From: Halodesulfovibrio aestuarii
Lineage (GTDB): Bacteria > Desulfobacterota > Desulfovibrionia > Desulfovibrionales > Desulfovibrionaceae
DNA: 64,000 nt
Assembly (NCBI RefSeq): GCF_050571805.1
Contig: NZ_CP192219.1
Direction: 5' to 3' (one strand)
Below the pieces are notes generated by a model. That model saw nothing but the letters and a program-made list of their open reading frames with translations. It made no database searches and was not told where the DNA came from. The first letter of the stretch is position 1; each line of letters opens with the position of its first letter. Positions 53,407 through 61,428 of this stretch are shown one piece after another. Both the position numbers and the translations under genes were made by a program.

Positions 53407-53463
53407 TTTTGAATAAAAAAAAGCCCTTGCTCGTATGAGCAAGGGCTTTTTTTTATTCAAAAT
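53406..53463. terminator. Long bidirectional terminator (27-bp stem) between yigZ and pgl
   Basis: A stem of about 27 bp (ATTTTGAATA, A run, GCCCTTGCTC; loop GTAT) runs between the two stop codons and overlaps both. It serves both convergent genes. Confidence 0.92.
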
Positions 53464-54197
53464 TATCCAGTATACGCGTCTTGATCGACAATCCAGTACA
53501 GCTTGCCATTGTGAGGTTGTACACGTTGCGCAGGTAATGTTCTGTCGCTTAAAAGGTTGAGTGCCTTTGTAAGAACTTCGTGTTTTTCTTTTCCCTGAAT
53601 AAGGAAAACGCAAGCTCGTGCGTTGTTTAGTACTGGTAGAGTTAGAGTAACACGCCATGCTTCCATTTCACGAATATACTGATCTGTGACCAGCCTGTTG
53701 GTAATTTCTATACCATCATATCCGGGAAACAAAGATGCTGTATGGCCATCTGATCCCATTCCTAGGAGCATAAAATCAAATCTTGGAATCTCTCCTTCAC
53801 TAAGCTGAAAATGCCTGCGTAGTAGACTTTCGTATTCGTCAGCAGCGTCCTGCGAATTGATTTCGCCTTTCATTCTATAGAAATGGGTTGCCGATACCTT
53901 ATGCAACAGCTCTTCTTTTGCAAGTCGATAGTTAGACTGCTGATCATCCGGCCCTACACATCGTTCATCAACCCAGTAGAAGTTAACTTTTTCCCATGGA
54001 ATACCAGAACAAAACTGTGATAGCGCAAGTGTTTCAAAAAAGAGTGTAGGTGTTCGGCCACCGGAAAGTGCAACATTATATTCTCCACGTTGTGCGATAG
54101 CATCGTGACAGCGTTCAACAAATATTTTTGCAGCATGGCGGGCAAGGGCTTGCGGTGATTCTGTAACAGAAAGAGTCAGGTCAATTGTCTTAGTCAT
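53463..54197 (-). CDS. pgl: 6-phosphogluconolactonase
   Basis: It hydrolyses 6-phosphogluconolactone in the oxidative pentose phosphate pathway. The 244 residues fit the NagB/RpiA/Pgl-like family with YNVALSGGRTPTLFFETLA, VNFYWVDERCVGPDDQQSNY and MLLGMGSDGHTASLFPG. GGAGG is 5 bases before the ATG. No glucose-6-phosphate or 6-phosphogluconate dehydrogenase gene lies in the window. The upstream membrane-protein gene is on the same strand, 106 bases away. Confidence 0.93.
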   Translation of the reverse strand: MTKTIDLTLSVTESPQALARHAAKIFVERCHDAIAQRGEYNVALSGGRTPTLFFETLALSQFCSGIPWEKVNFYWVDERCVGPDDQQSNYRLAKEELLHKVSATHFYRMKGEINSQDAADEYESLLRRHFQLSEGEIPRFDFMLLGMGSDGHTASLFPGYDGIEITNRLVTDQYIREMEAWRVTLTLPVLNNARACVFLIQGKEKHEVLTKALNLLSDRTLPAQRVQPHNGKLYWIVDQDAYTG

Positions 54198-54303
54198 AGT
54201 GCCTCCGTATTGCTCAGCAATGGCGCGGCTAAGATGGGCACCGCAACCATTGAACGTGTGTTATACGGCATGGTTGCATACTTTGTTTACGATTAAAACG
54301 GTT

Positions 54304-54801
54304 TTATTGTTCTAATGTGTCTTTTCGGGGCAGGAAAGTTGTTCTTAAGAATTTTGAACTGAAAAAATTCATCGGGTTTTGGGCTATTACGTCAGGAATG
54401 ATGTGGTACCATCGATACCCAAGTTCCTTAAAGTATGTCGCAGCAAGGTGTCGGTGCCCAGTTTCTTTGGCTGCAAGCAGGGCAGCATCGCGCTGACACC
54501 GTGAGGTGGAAACTAGCTTGAGGATACGCGGAGTGAATCCTCTGCGTGAGAAGATAGCTTTGATTCTTTTGAACTCTCTAAAGCGGGAAAAGGCGTCTGC
54601 TTGGCATAAAATAACACCCCATCCCAAAAGTGCAGAAAGAGTAAAAAGGACAATTGCGTAGAGCGGAACCCCGTCATTCAGGATAAAATGTGCCTCAATG
54701 TAAAGTGTTGTAGCTACAAACAACAATGTTAGCGCGGTTGCGTGTGGAAAAGGTGCAACTTTAATGTATCGAATGATAGTTGTGTATAATGGGGTTCGCA
54801 C
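54304..54801 (-). CDS. Hypothetical two-TM membrane protein
   Basis: I do not recognise this 165-residue protein. It has a short N-terminus, two hydrophobic helices (ALTLLFVATTLYIEAHFIL and YAIVLFTLSALLGWGVILC), and a basic cytosolic C-terminal half that contains AFSRFREFKRIKAIFSRRGF and KETGHRHLAATYFKELGYRW. The start is GTG with AGGAA about 9 bases upstream. The C-terminal half is rich in Arg/Lys and might bind nucleic acid or phospholipid heads. It shares no visible operon partner except pgl. Confidence 0.7.
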   Translation of the reverse strand: MRTPLYTTIIRYIKVAPFPHATALTLLFVATTLYIEAHFILNDGVPLYAIVLFTLSALLGWGVILCQADAFSRFREFKRIKAIFSRRGFTPRILKLVSTSRCQRDAALLAAKETGHRHLAATYFKELGYRWYHIIPDVIAQNPMNFFSSKFLRTTFLPRKDTLEQ

Positions 54802-55023
54802 TGTTGTAGTTCCTGTGTCATGCTTACATGTAATTTACTAGTGGAAAAAACTTGTTAAGATATATTGTAATATAAGTCATGTGGTAGGAAGCAATAATTG
54901 AAAGATAATGAAGAAGTTACATAAACAAAGAAAATTGTATAACTGAGTACATTCTATACAGCATTCTTTGTGTTGCATTATAGTAAGATAAAAATCCTAT
55001 TATGATAGGTTAAGGGGCAGCAC

Positions 55024-55350
55024 ATGAAACAAGTTAATGCTAGATTAGATATTATTGAAAAAATTAAGACTGAATATAACGCAACGGGTGCAATACATAT
55101 TGATTCTGAAGATATAAAGCTCAACAAAGATGGAAAGGATGCATTGTATAAGAGTGCTGAAACATTAGCGGAAAGATTAGGTATGCATAGCCATAGTCTA
55201 CAACAGCATCTTTATAATAATATATATTATATTGAACCAGCAGGGCCTCTTGTTGTGGCCATATCTTTACCAGAGCAAAAAATTGAAATGTTTGCGCAGA
55301 TGCCTCAATCAATGTGGTCGTTTAAATTAAACAACAGGTTCGTAAACTAA
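55024..55350 (+). CDS. Small uncharacterised protein, paralogue 1 of a tandem pair
   Basis: I do not recognise this 108-residue protein. It has no signal peptide or membrane helix. Its C-terminal half shares a clear pattern with the next gene: L-[YF]-x-N-[IV]-[YF]-x-[IL]-EP, then LP..xIE and P..[ML]W.F. AAGGGG is 7 bases before the ATG, and a CCTAT-TATG-ATAGG hairpin lies just upstream of that. The sequence is AT-richer than its neighbours. It may be a local duplication; the function is unknown. The pair lies just before darP. Confidence 0.75.
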   Translation: MKQVNARLDIIEKIKTEYNATGAIHIDSEDIKLNKDGKDALYKSAETLAERLGMHSHSLQQHLYNNIYYIEPAGPLVVAISLPEQKIEMFAQMPQSMWSFKLNNRFVN

Positions 55351-55426
55351 AAAAATATCCCTCATACATATTGGGTAGTACCTGAACGTAATATGTATTG
55401 GCGGGCTGTTCAAGCGCGGAGATAGT

Positions 55427-55732
55427 ATGCGATTATCAATGAGACAATACTATTTAGCAAAAAAATTGCAAACACAGCGGTTTGGGGAAATAGCCGTTCC
55501 TGTTGATCCTGAGCAGATTCTTTTGCACCATGAGGCTACAGCCGTAGTTCGGTCCGCAGCAGATCGGGTGGTAAGTGAATCGGCAGTAACGCGAGAAGAA
55601 ATTATTTCCCGTTTGTTTGATAATGTGTTCAGGCTGGAACCGTCAGACACGTTAATGTTACTTATTGAGTTGCCAAGGTATGATATTGAATTTTACGTGG
55701 AGTTACCAAGCGCGTTGTGGAACTTTCGATGA
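55427..55732 (+). CDS. Small uncharacterised protein, paralogue 2 of a tandem pair
   Basis: This 101-residue protein aligns along its length with the previous one: NVFRLEPSDTLMLLIELP against NIYYIEPAGPLVVAISLP and ELPSALWNFR against QMPQSMWSFK. The N-terminus is more basic (MRLSMRQYYLAKKLQTQRF). GGAGA precedes the ATG. It ends 78 bases before darP and is on the same strand. Function unknown; such LP-x-x-x-IE/W-x-F ends could fold on a partner protein. Confidence 0.75.
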   Translation: MRLSMRQYYLAKKLQTQRFGEIAVPVDPEQILLHHEATAVVRSAADRVVSESAVTREEIISRLFDNVFRLEPSDTLMLLIELPRYDIEFYVELPSALWNFR

Positions 55733-55790
55733 CACTTTTTTTGTGCGGAGAAACAGAGACTTTACGAATGTGGTTCCCTACGGTAGAAGC

Positions 55791-55807
55791 AGACCTCTTG
55801 GAGGTCT
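55791..55807 (+). promoter_or_regulatory. Hairpin sequestering the darP ribosome-binding site
   Basis: AGACCTC pairs perfectly with GAGGTCT around TTG. The GGAGG Shine-Dalgarno sequence of darP is in the 3' arm, 7 bases before the ATG at 55811. Translation should need melting or a ribosome or protein to open it. Confidence 0.55.
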
Positions 55808-55810
55808 AAG

Positions 55811-56332
55811 ATGGTTACAGATCATATACATGAATTGGAAGTTGAAGAGAGCGAAGAGTACATAAGCCGATCAGAAAAGAAGCGTCGCAGCACAGCTATC
55901 CAGAAAATTGGTGAAGAGTTGGCGTCTTTTCCGATCAGCGCAATTCGTTCGTTTAACCTTCCTCCTGCGTTACTGCAGGAATACGAAGAACTGCATAAGA
56001 TTACGAAACACGAAGCTAAGCGCCGTAAAATGCAATATATCGGTAAAATGCTTCGTGAGGTTGACATAGAGCCAATTAGAGCACGTATTGAGGAAGTACA
56101 AGAGGGCAAGGCTGCTGTTGCTGCTGACTTTCATCACTTGGAACGTTTGCGTGAACGTTTAATTCAAGGCGACAAAGAGGCAATGGACGCAGTGCTTGAA
56201 TTGTACCCGGATGTGGATATTCAAAAACTGCGTCAGCTTGTACGTAATACAAAAAAAGAGATGGAAAAGCAGAAGCCTTTGAAATCTTCTAAGTTATTAT
56301 TTCGTTATCTGCGTGAGCTCGAACAAGGCTAA
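55811..56332 (+). CDS. darP: Ribosome-associated protein DarP/YjgA
   Basis: This DUF615 protein binds late precursors of the large ribosomal subunit and helps shape the peptidyl transferase centre in Escherichia coli. The 173 residues match the family in the segments SRSEKKRRSTAIQKIGEEL, RRKMQYIGKMLREVDIEPIR, LFYHLE-like FHHLERLRERLI and KPLKSSKLLFRYLRELE. Its ribosome-binding site lies in a hairpin. It is the last gene before a bidirectional terminator and follows the two small paralogous genes. Confidence 0.9.
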   Translation: MVTDHIHELEVEESEEYISRSEKKRRSTAIQKIGEELASFPISAIRSFNLPPALLQEYEELHKITKHEAKRRKMQYIGKMLREVDIEPIRARIEEVQEGKAAVAADFHHLERLRERLIQGDKEAMDAVLELYPDVDIQKLRQLVRNTKKEMEKQKPLKSSKLLFRYLRELEQG

Positions 56333-56363
56333 CAACGTTTTTTGTACACAGATTGTTGTGCAT

Positions 56364-56402
56364 AAAAATACCCCGAAAGTAGTTCTTTCGGGGTATTTTT
56401 TT
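56364..56402. terminator. Bidirectional terminator after darP
   Basis: AAAAATACCCCGAAAG pairs with CTTTCGGGGTATTTTT around TAGTT, with A and T flanks; between darP and the convergent pseudo-receiver gene. Confidence 0.93.
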
Positions 56403-56443
56403 GTATAGTCACTTGAATTGCGGAGTGTGATGGAATCTCTCTG

Positions 56444-57556
56444 TTATGGGTGTTGAACTGCCTGAAATGCCTGATAGCTGTATTTGGCTACAGAAATGAT
56501 TTCAGATAATGCCGGATAGCTGTCCAGCCAGTTTACCTTTTTCTGTCTCGAGGGATGCCGCCGGGCAGGGGCACCTACAATTCTCTTATATAAAAGCTTT
56601 GCTTTTTCTTCGTGGCCCTGCTCATAGAGTTTTTTGCATATTCCTTTGGCAGCCTGTTGAGGAGCTCTTGTAAACATGCAGGCGCGTGAAATTTGTTGAT
56701 GCAGATGTACTCCGGGGCTTAACTTCTCACCATGCAAATAGGCAGAAGCTGCGTTACCAAAATCCCCTTCCTGCAGAAGTGACTTTGCAGTGGCGTACAG
56801 AGGGTTGTCTTTTTGATGAGCCTCACAGAGTGGTTTGAGAGCATTCGCTGCTCCTTCGTAATCATGCTGTGCCATGAAAATTTCACCTGCAGTATTAAGC
56901 TCTTGTATGTATTGCTCGGTGTCTCTTTTACCTTTCCATGCCTTAGCACGCCCGACGTAGGCTGCGCCGTGTCTGGGATTAAGGGCAATGGCTTGGGAAA
57001 ACGTTTCGATCGCGCTGTCCCAGTGGTGATTTTTCAGTAGTTTTTTCCCGCGTTCGCAAATGGTTTCTGCTGTGTCTGGCTCGGGTTTCAGTATTACTTG
57101 AGCTTCGTTGCTGCTCTGTGGTTGAGCTGCTGCTGGAATAGCCACACCATACGTATTGCGTACCGCATGAATTACCTGCTGTACCAGTCCATCCATAGTA
57201 TACGGACGGGCTAAAAATGATGAGTACCCAAGAGTGAGGGTTCGCATCACAAAATCTTTGGTCGGGGAAGTAGAAACGGCAAGAACTGGAATAGATATTT
57301 GTGCTCGAATACTTTTAAGCTTATCTATTAAATACTGAGCATCGCCGTCTTTCATTTGAGCGCCGCAGATTATTATGTCAAATGATTCTATTTCACCTGA
57401 CTGAGCCTTGGATAGTGAGCGGAATGTTCCAGAGACAGAGTCTACTATTAGTGCACTGCGAACTCCAATGCGAAACAGCATTTTTCTGTCTAATGCGGCT
57501 TCTGCACTGTTTCCGTTGATGATGAGTGCATGTTCAGGTTTTTTGGGTGTGCTCAT
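56444..57556 (-). CDS. Pseudo-receiver / TPR protein
   Basis: The 370-residue protein has an N-terminal receiver-like domain (about 8-135) and TPR-like repeats after a Pro/Gln/Ser linker (about 165-300). The phosphoacceptor Asp is missing: aligned to CheY, it is Gly65 in IIICGAQMKDGDA. So phosphorylation is unlikely; the domain may act as a docking unit. The C-terminus ends with SVAKYSYQAFQAVQHP. GAGG lies 6 bases before the ATG. It is followed on the plus side by a zinc-finger gene on the same strand. Role unknown. Confidence 0.8.
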   Translation of the reverse strand: MSTPKKPEHALIINGNSAEAALDRKMLFRIGVRSALIVDSVSGTFRSLSKAQSGEIESFDIIICGAQMKDGDAQYLIDKLKSIRAQISIPVLAVSTSPTKDFVMRTLTLGYSSFLARPYTMDGLVQQVIHAVRNTYGVAIPAAAQPQSSNEAQVILKPEPDTAETICERGKKLLKNHHWDSAIETFSQAIALNPRHGAAYVGRAKAWKGKRDTEQYIQELNTAGEIFMAQHDYEGAANALKPLCEAHQKDNPLYATAKSLLQEGDFGNAASAYLHGEKLSPGVHLHQQISRACMFTRAPQQAAKGICKKLYEQGHEEKAKLLYKRIVGAPARRHPSRQKKVNWLDSYPALSEIISVAKYSYQAFQAVQHP

Positions 57557-57627
57557 GTAGCGCCTCTATGGTGTGCCTTAACAACGTAGGTTTAATGGGT
57601 CTGTGCTGGGGAAACGTACTGAAGAAA

Positions 57628-58086
57628 TTAGTCGTGAATCGCCTGTTTTTCAGTGATGGACTCGTCAAATTCGTCAGAGGACGTAGCATGGGCATGCAGG
57701 GGAATTACTTTGCCCATTGTTCTCTCTCTCTGTTGTGTCTGGCGAGACGGGTGAACATTGTATTGTTTGCCGCAGCGCCAGCATATTTTTTTTGTGTTGC
57801 CATGAGGCAGTCGCACAAGCATCCCTTCGTCTTTGCAACATTCTGCGCAAAATGGACCGTGCCGAACACTGCCAGTCTTTAACCAATAGTAATTCCCGTC
57901 AAAAATAAGGTTCTTGGAAAAATGAAGAATGTCATCATATTCTTTGACCTGAATTTTGAGCGAGGATACTTGGTCGCAAAGCGAAATATATTTGGATTGA
58001 AGTTCCTTCAATAGATGCTTTGCTTCGCGGTTTTTTCCTTTCAAAAAAAGTTCGCTAACTTCTTTGAATTTAGAGTAGTCGAGCAT
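57628..58086 (-). CDS. Hypothetical coiled-coil / zinc-finger protein
   Basis: I do not recognise this protein as part of a named system. It has an N-terminal helical, coiled-coil-like half (EVSELFLKGKNREAKHLLKE ...) and a C-terminal four-cysteine site (GPFCAECC ... KICWRCG) that looks like a zinc ribbon; the motif NYYWLKTGSVRHGPFCAECC resembles small phage or mobile-element proteins with the same tail. The frame is open from 58104; the ATG at 58086 has AGGGG at 7 bases and gives 152 residues. The final 30 residues are acidic. Confidence 0.7.
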   Translation of the reverse strand: MLDYSKFKEVSELFLKGKNREAKHLLKELQSKYISLCDQVSSLKIQVKEYDDILHFSKNLIFDGNYYWLKTGSVRHGPFCAECCKDEGMLVRLPHGNTKKICWRCGKQYNVHPSRQTQQRERTMGKVIPLHAHATSSDEFDESITEKQAIHD

Positions 58087-58282
58087 TAACTGCCCCTTAT
58101 GCAAGTTGTATGTTGTCTTACAACTGCTATCGGTCTGTAAGGAGAAATCTTTAAAAAACGGGAGTAGTTAAGCATTAGACTCTTATTAGATTTATCCTTC
58201 TGTACAATTAGTAAAGGCTCGAAGTCAACGAAGATGCTTGATATGCAAAGAAAAAGTAAGTTTGTCGAGGTATGCTGGATAT

Positions 58283-58317
58283 GAAAAGGCCGCACAGTGA
58301 GGTGCGGCCTTTTTTTC
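58283..58317 (-). terminator. Terminator after the pseudo-deaminase gene
   Basis: AAAAGGCCGCAC pairs with GTGCGGCCTTTT around AGTGAG, flanked by A on the left and T on the right. It lies 11 bases past the stop at 58328. Confidence 0.9.
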
Positions 58318-58327
58318 TATGTGGTGG

Positions 58328-59830
58328 CTAGTGACTTGTGAATTTGCGTTCGAATTCTACAAACTCTGTTTCAAGGTCCCACTGTTTGCTTGCTTTTGGA
58401 CTTTCTGTCAGAAATTTCTGGCATAGGCCCGTTTTTTTGTTGGTTAAAGAGTCGCTGCATTCATCGCTCATGATGTATGGGCTTACACTTTTCCATAAGC
58501 TTTTCCCTGGAAGCAGACTGTATTCAAGGCTGTTACGAATCAGTGTTTTCAGGTCGGTATAAGAAAGGTTGTAGTTATGTGCGGCGTGTACATATTCGTT
58601 GGTAATATCAATACGTGTTATCCCGCCATTTTCGGTTACAAGAACAACCGGTACTTTGTATTTTTGTAAAACCGGAAATGGGTTGTCCGATACCGAAATG
58701 GAACGCTCGACTTCTTCACAGGTAAAGGCAATTTCGACTGGGATTTTTTTGTCAGACAATTTTTTTAGTAATTCAAATGAATTATTTTCAAACATGATTG
58801 CAGAGCCATGGCTGATGCGTGTGGCACCTCCTGTGGTAACCGCCGTGCGTATTCTATCCTTAAACTTTGTTGGTTGAATCATGCCGAAGTCAAGATAGCC
58901 AGCAGTGATGATGGTCTTTACATTCGAAAATTCTGCCATGTTCTTCAGCGCCTGTATCATTTCAAGCTGCAGTTTATAGTCTCGTAGTGCAACCGGATGC
59001 TCTTCATCACCGGTAAGGGCAACGCCAACAAATCGAGAATCAGCAACCGCTGTTTTAAACGCGTAGATAAGTTTGGCAAAAACGACAGAAGGCGTTTGCG
59101 TGCGGTCAACACTGGCAATCATGCGAACCATAACAGCCTTTGTGGTGTCATTTTTTATATATTTTTCTGCGCCTGTCATAAATGATGTGAGGTGGTCTTT
59201 TTCTGTTTTAACAGATGTCATAGCCGGGATAGAAGAGAGTGCAGTGTACATTTCATCCAGAGTGCCTTTCCATTCTATCTTGGCCGCGTCACGTTCAAGT
59301 TCTGATGGTGTCCATGGCATCAGTACTTCAAGATAGCTGAGGTGCTGATATGCTGCGTTTTTTATGACCGCACCAAGAAGGTACCCGAACTGGTCAGGAG
59401 TGAGGGCGTTCAGAGAAGTGACTTTTTGTTTTGTATTAAGCGAAGAGGAAGAAAGTTCTTTAATGGCGTTCTGGTAGTTCTTTTCTGTTTCAAAGAATTT
59501 CTTAGCCGGTGACGTGCCCGGAGGGCATACCCCGTTCAGAGGAGGGACAGCAAAGTAACTGGGCAGAGTAATGCAATAGTTTTCTTTTTCTGCAAGCAAT
59601 AGGTACTCTTCAGGGTAAATTGATTCTTTTAATCTGACGCGAAGGTCGCCGCCCTTTGGCATACCGGATACAAAACCACGCAACGTCAGTGGATTTGTAC
59701 GAATCGTTTCATAAAATGCTTGTGTACTTTTTTCGTTTGCAGAGCTTGATTGCTTTGCAAATACAGGAGAGGTTGTCAGTAGAAGCAGGAATGTCAGTGC
59801 AGAAGCAAGAATGTTTTGAGCAGAATTCAT
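58328..59830 (-). CDS. Exported adenosine-deaminase-like pseudoenzyme
   Basis: This 500-residue protein starts with a signal peptide (LTFLLLLTTSPVFA) and then follows the ADGF/adenosine-deaminase fold. MPKGGDLRVRLKESIYPEE is where active enzymes have MPKGxDLHxHL, so both metal-binding histidines are Arg (R64, R66). Likewise TAGY replaces HAGE (T309, Y312), and TEN replaces TDD (E400, N401); only H341 in RISHGSAIMF is kept. So zinc binding and catalysis are not expected. The rest (EYVHAAHNYNLSYTDLKTLI, RNSLEYSLLPG) is well conserved. AGGAG is 7 bases before the ATG. It may bind a nucleoside-like ligand or act as a structural protein. Confidence 0.8.
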   Translation of the reverse strand: MNSAQNILASALTFLLLLTTSPVFAKQSSSANEKSTQAFYETIRTNPLTLRGFVSGMPKGGDLRVRLKESIYPEEYLLLAEKENYCITLPSYFAVPPLNGVCPPGTSPAKKFFETEKNYQNAIKELSSSSLNTKQKVTSLNALTPDQFGYLLGAVIKNAAYQHLSYLEVLMPWTPSELERDAAKIEWKGTLDEMYTALSSIPAMTSVKTEKDHLTSFMTGAEKYIKNDTTKAVMVRMIASVDRTQTPSVVFAKLIYAFKTAVADSRFVGVALTGDEEHPVALRDYKLQLEMIQALKNMAEFSNVKTIITAGYLDFGMIQPTKFKDRIRTAVTTGGATRISHGSAIMFENNSFELLKKLSDKKIPVEIAFTCEEVERSISVSDNPFPVLQKYKVPVVLVTENGGITRIDITNEYVHAAHNYNLSYTDLKTLIRNSLEYSLLPGKSLWKSVSPYIMSDECSDSLTNKKTGLCQKFLTESPKASKQWDLETEFVEFERKFTSH

Positions 59831-59866
59831 AAAAAACTCCTGAGAGCAAAAGGTGCTGGCAAGTGG

Positions 59867-60520
59867 TTACAACATCATCATTTTGGAAATGATCATACGT
59901 GAGTTGTTTTCTGTTTGCTGATATTGTTCTTTAGACATTCCCGCGCCAAGAGCAATGGCACGTCGTCTATCTTTATTAATAAAGTCATATCCTCGATAGC
60001 CACCGTTGTTAATAATAAGTGGGGCTCCGGTCATGTCTGCCACTTTAGCAATATGGCCGTTAGTTAATGCGTGTTCGGCTCGGGTGGTAATTTCAAGGTA
60101 AACGTTTTTTTCTGCTGCAAGTACTGCTTCCTGTTCTGTAATAAGGCCGGGGTGAGCAAGGTAGTCTGCACCGCCTTCAATTGCAGCGAGATTAGTTCCT
60201 TCATCCACAATATCGGCAAGCGTTTGTCCATGTACGCATATAATTTGTGCTCCCAATTCTCGTGCTTCTGTGATGGTATCCGGAATGAGTTGAGGAGGGA
60301 TATGCGTAAGCTCAACACCGGCATATAAATCAATGCCGGAATATAAAGAGTAGGTGCGGATCATGGGGAGAAGGCTTTCCAGCACTTGCCGCATGTTGGT
60401 TGCATCTACATGCTCGGTAAAAGCAATAGCACGATACCCTGCTGCCTTGGCAAACCGCATGGCTGCTGCGGGTGTCTGCTTTCCCATACTAAGCGAAGTA
60501 TGAACATGAAGGTCAATCAT
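59867..60520 (-). CDS. PHP-domain metallophosphatase (histidinol-phosphatase-like)
   Basis: The 217-residue PHP protein has the metal-binding motifs DLHVHT (H4, H6), FTEHVD, GVELTH, CVHGQT, AHPGL and LEITTR. This is the pattern of the shorter PHP phosphatases related to histidinol phosphatase and polymerase X. The substrate is unknown; no his genes are near. The start is ATG with AGGA about 10 bases upstream. It lies next to the pseudo-deaminase on the same strand, 36 bases away, so the two may be cotranscribed. Confidence 0.86.
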   Translation of the reverse strand: MIDLHVHTSLSMGKQTPAAAMRFAKAAGYRAIAFTEHVDATNMRQVLESLLPMIRTYSLYSGIDLYAGVELTHIPPQLIPDTITEARELGAQIICVHGQTLADIVDEGTNLAAIEGGADYLAHPGLITEQEAVLAAEKNVYLEITTRAEHALTNGHIAKVADMTGAPLIINNGGYRGYDFINKDRRRAIALGAGMSKEQYQQTENNSRMIISKMMML

Positions 60521-60711
60521 TATCTAAGATCCTGTTGTTTGAATGCGTTTGGGAGTTGGGTATAGTGTGCAATAAACGCAACACGTTATTCTATACGGGG
60601 ATGCAGGGCTCTTTGTCCATAAAGAGCTTACCCACAATTGTATATGCAATTACAGCAGGAGGTCGATTAATAGTATAGGTGCTTGAGACGGTATATGGTC
60701 TAATTATAATT

Positions 60712-60740
60712 TTGATAAAATTTCCTTGCGCATACATAGT
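60712..60740 (+). promoter_or_regulatory. Candidate sigma-70 promoter of rubrerythrin
   Basis: TTGATA at 60712-60717 and CATAGT at 60735-60740 are 17 bases apart. The gene starts at 60802. Confidence 0.35.
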
Positions 60741-60762
60741 GAATGGTATAGAAGAAAATTTA

Positions 60763-60779
60763 TTAATGAGAATAATTAC
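60763..60779. promoter_or_regulatory. Fur/PerR-like box before rubrerythrin
   Basis: The sequence AATGAGAATAATTA matches the core of the Fur box (AATGATAATCATTA) at 12 of 14 bases. In Desulfovibrio, rubrerythrin genes are often under PerR; a site just downstream of the candidate promoter fits a repressor. Confidence 0.4.
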
Positions 60780-60801
60780 TATTTAGATAAGGAGCATATA
60801 G

Positions 60802-61386
60802 ATGAGTAAGCTTAAGGGCACAAAAACAGAGAAAAATATCCTAACAGCATTCGCTGGTGAATCTCAGGCTCGCAACCGGTATGATTATTTTGCAGGTGTC
60901 GCAAATAAAGAAGGGTATGTTCAGATTTCTAAAATTTTTGAGGAAACTGCATTACAAGAAAAAGCTCATGCCAAGCGCCTGTTCAAATTTTTGGAAGGAA
61001 GTGAAGTTGAAATCACTGCGGCATTTCCTGCCGGTATTATAGCAGATACTGTAACTAACCTTAAAGAATCTGCTGCAGGCGAACGTCATGAGTACATGGA
61101 AATGTACCCTGAATTTGCAGAGATCGCTGCGCAGGAAGGGTTTCCTGTCGTTGCAGCTACTATGAAGTCCATTGCAATTGCAGAGAAACATCACGAGCAG
61201 CGTTACCTTGCTATGATGAACTCTATTGAGAATGGTGATATTTTTAAAAAAGCAAAGCCTGCTGCTTGGCGTTGTATTAACTGTGGCTATGTTCATGAAG
61301 GGTTAGCAGCTCCCGAAGTTTGCCCGGCCTGTAATCATCCGCAAAAATATTTTGAAGTGCGTCTCGAAAAATTCTTTATGCCATAA
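60802..61386 (+). CDS. rbr: Rubrerythrin
   Basis: This peroxidase reduces hydrogen peroxide in anaerobes. The 194 residues comprise an N-terminal four-helix diiron domain with two ExxH motifs (FEETALQEKAHAKR and IAIAEKHHEQRY), the bridging E in FAGESQARNRY, and a C-terminal rubredoxin domain with CINCGYVHEG and CPACNHPQKYF. AAGGAGC lies before the ATG. It is divergent from the PHP gene and followed by a very long bidirectional terminator. Confidence 0.96.
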   Translation: MSKLKGTKTEKNILTAFAGESQARNRYDYFAGVANKEGYVQISKIFEETALQEKAHAKRLFKFLEGSEVEITAAFPAGIIADTVTNLKESAAGERHEYMEMYPEFAEIAAQEGFPVVAATMKSIAIAEKHHEQRYLAMMNSIENGDIFKKAKPAAWRCINCGYVHEGLAAPEVCPACNHPQKYFEVRLEKFFMP

Positions 61387-61428
61387 TGGCTTGAGAGTTA
61401 TATGAGTGCGCGCCATGCGTGCTATTTT

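Noticed and set aside
54995..55012. CCTAT-TATG-ATAGG hairpin before the first small paralogue as a terminator
   Set aside because: Stem of only 5 bp, no T run, and the gene it would end is on the other strand.
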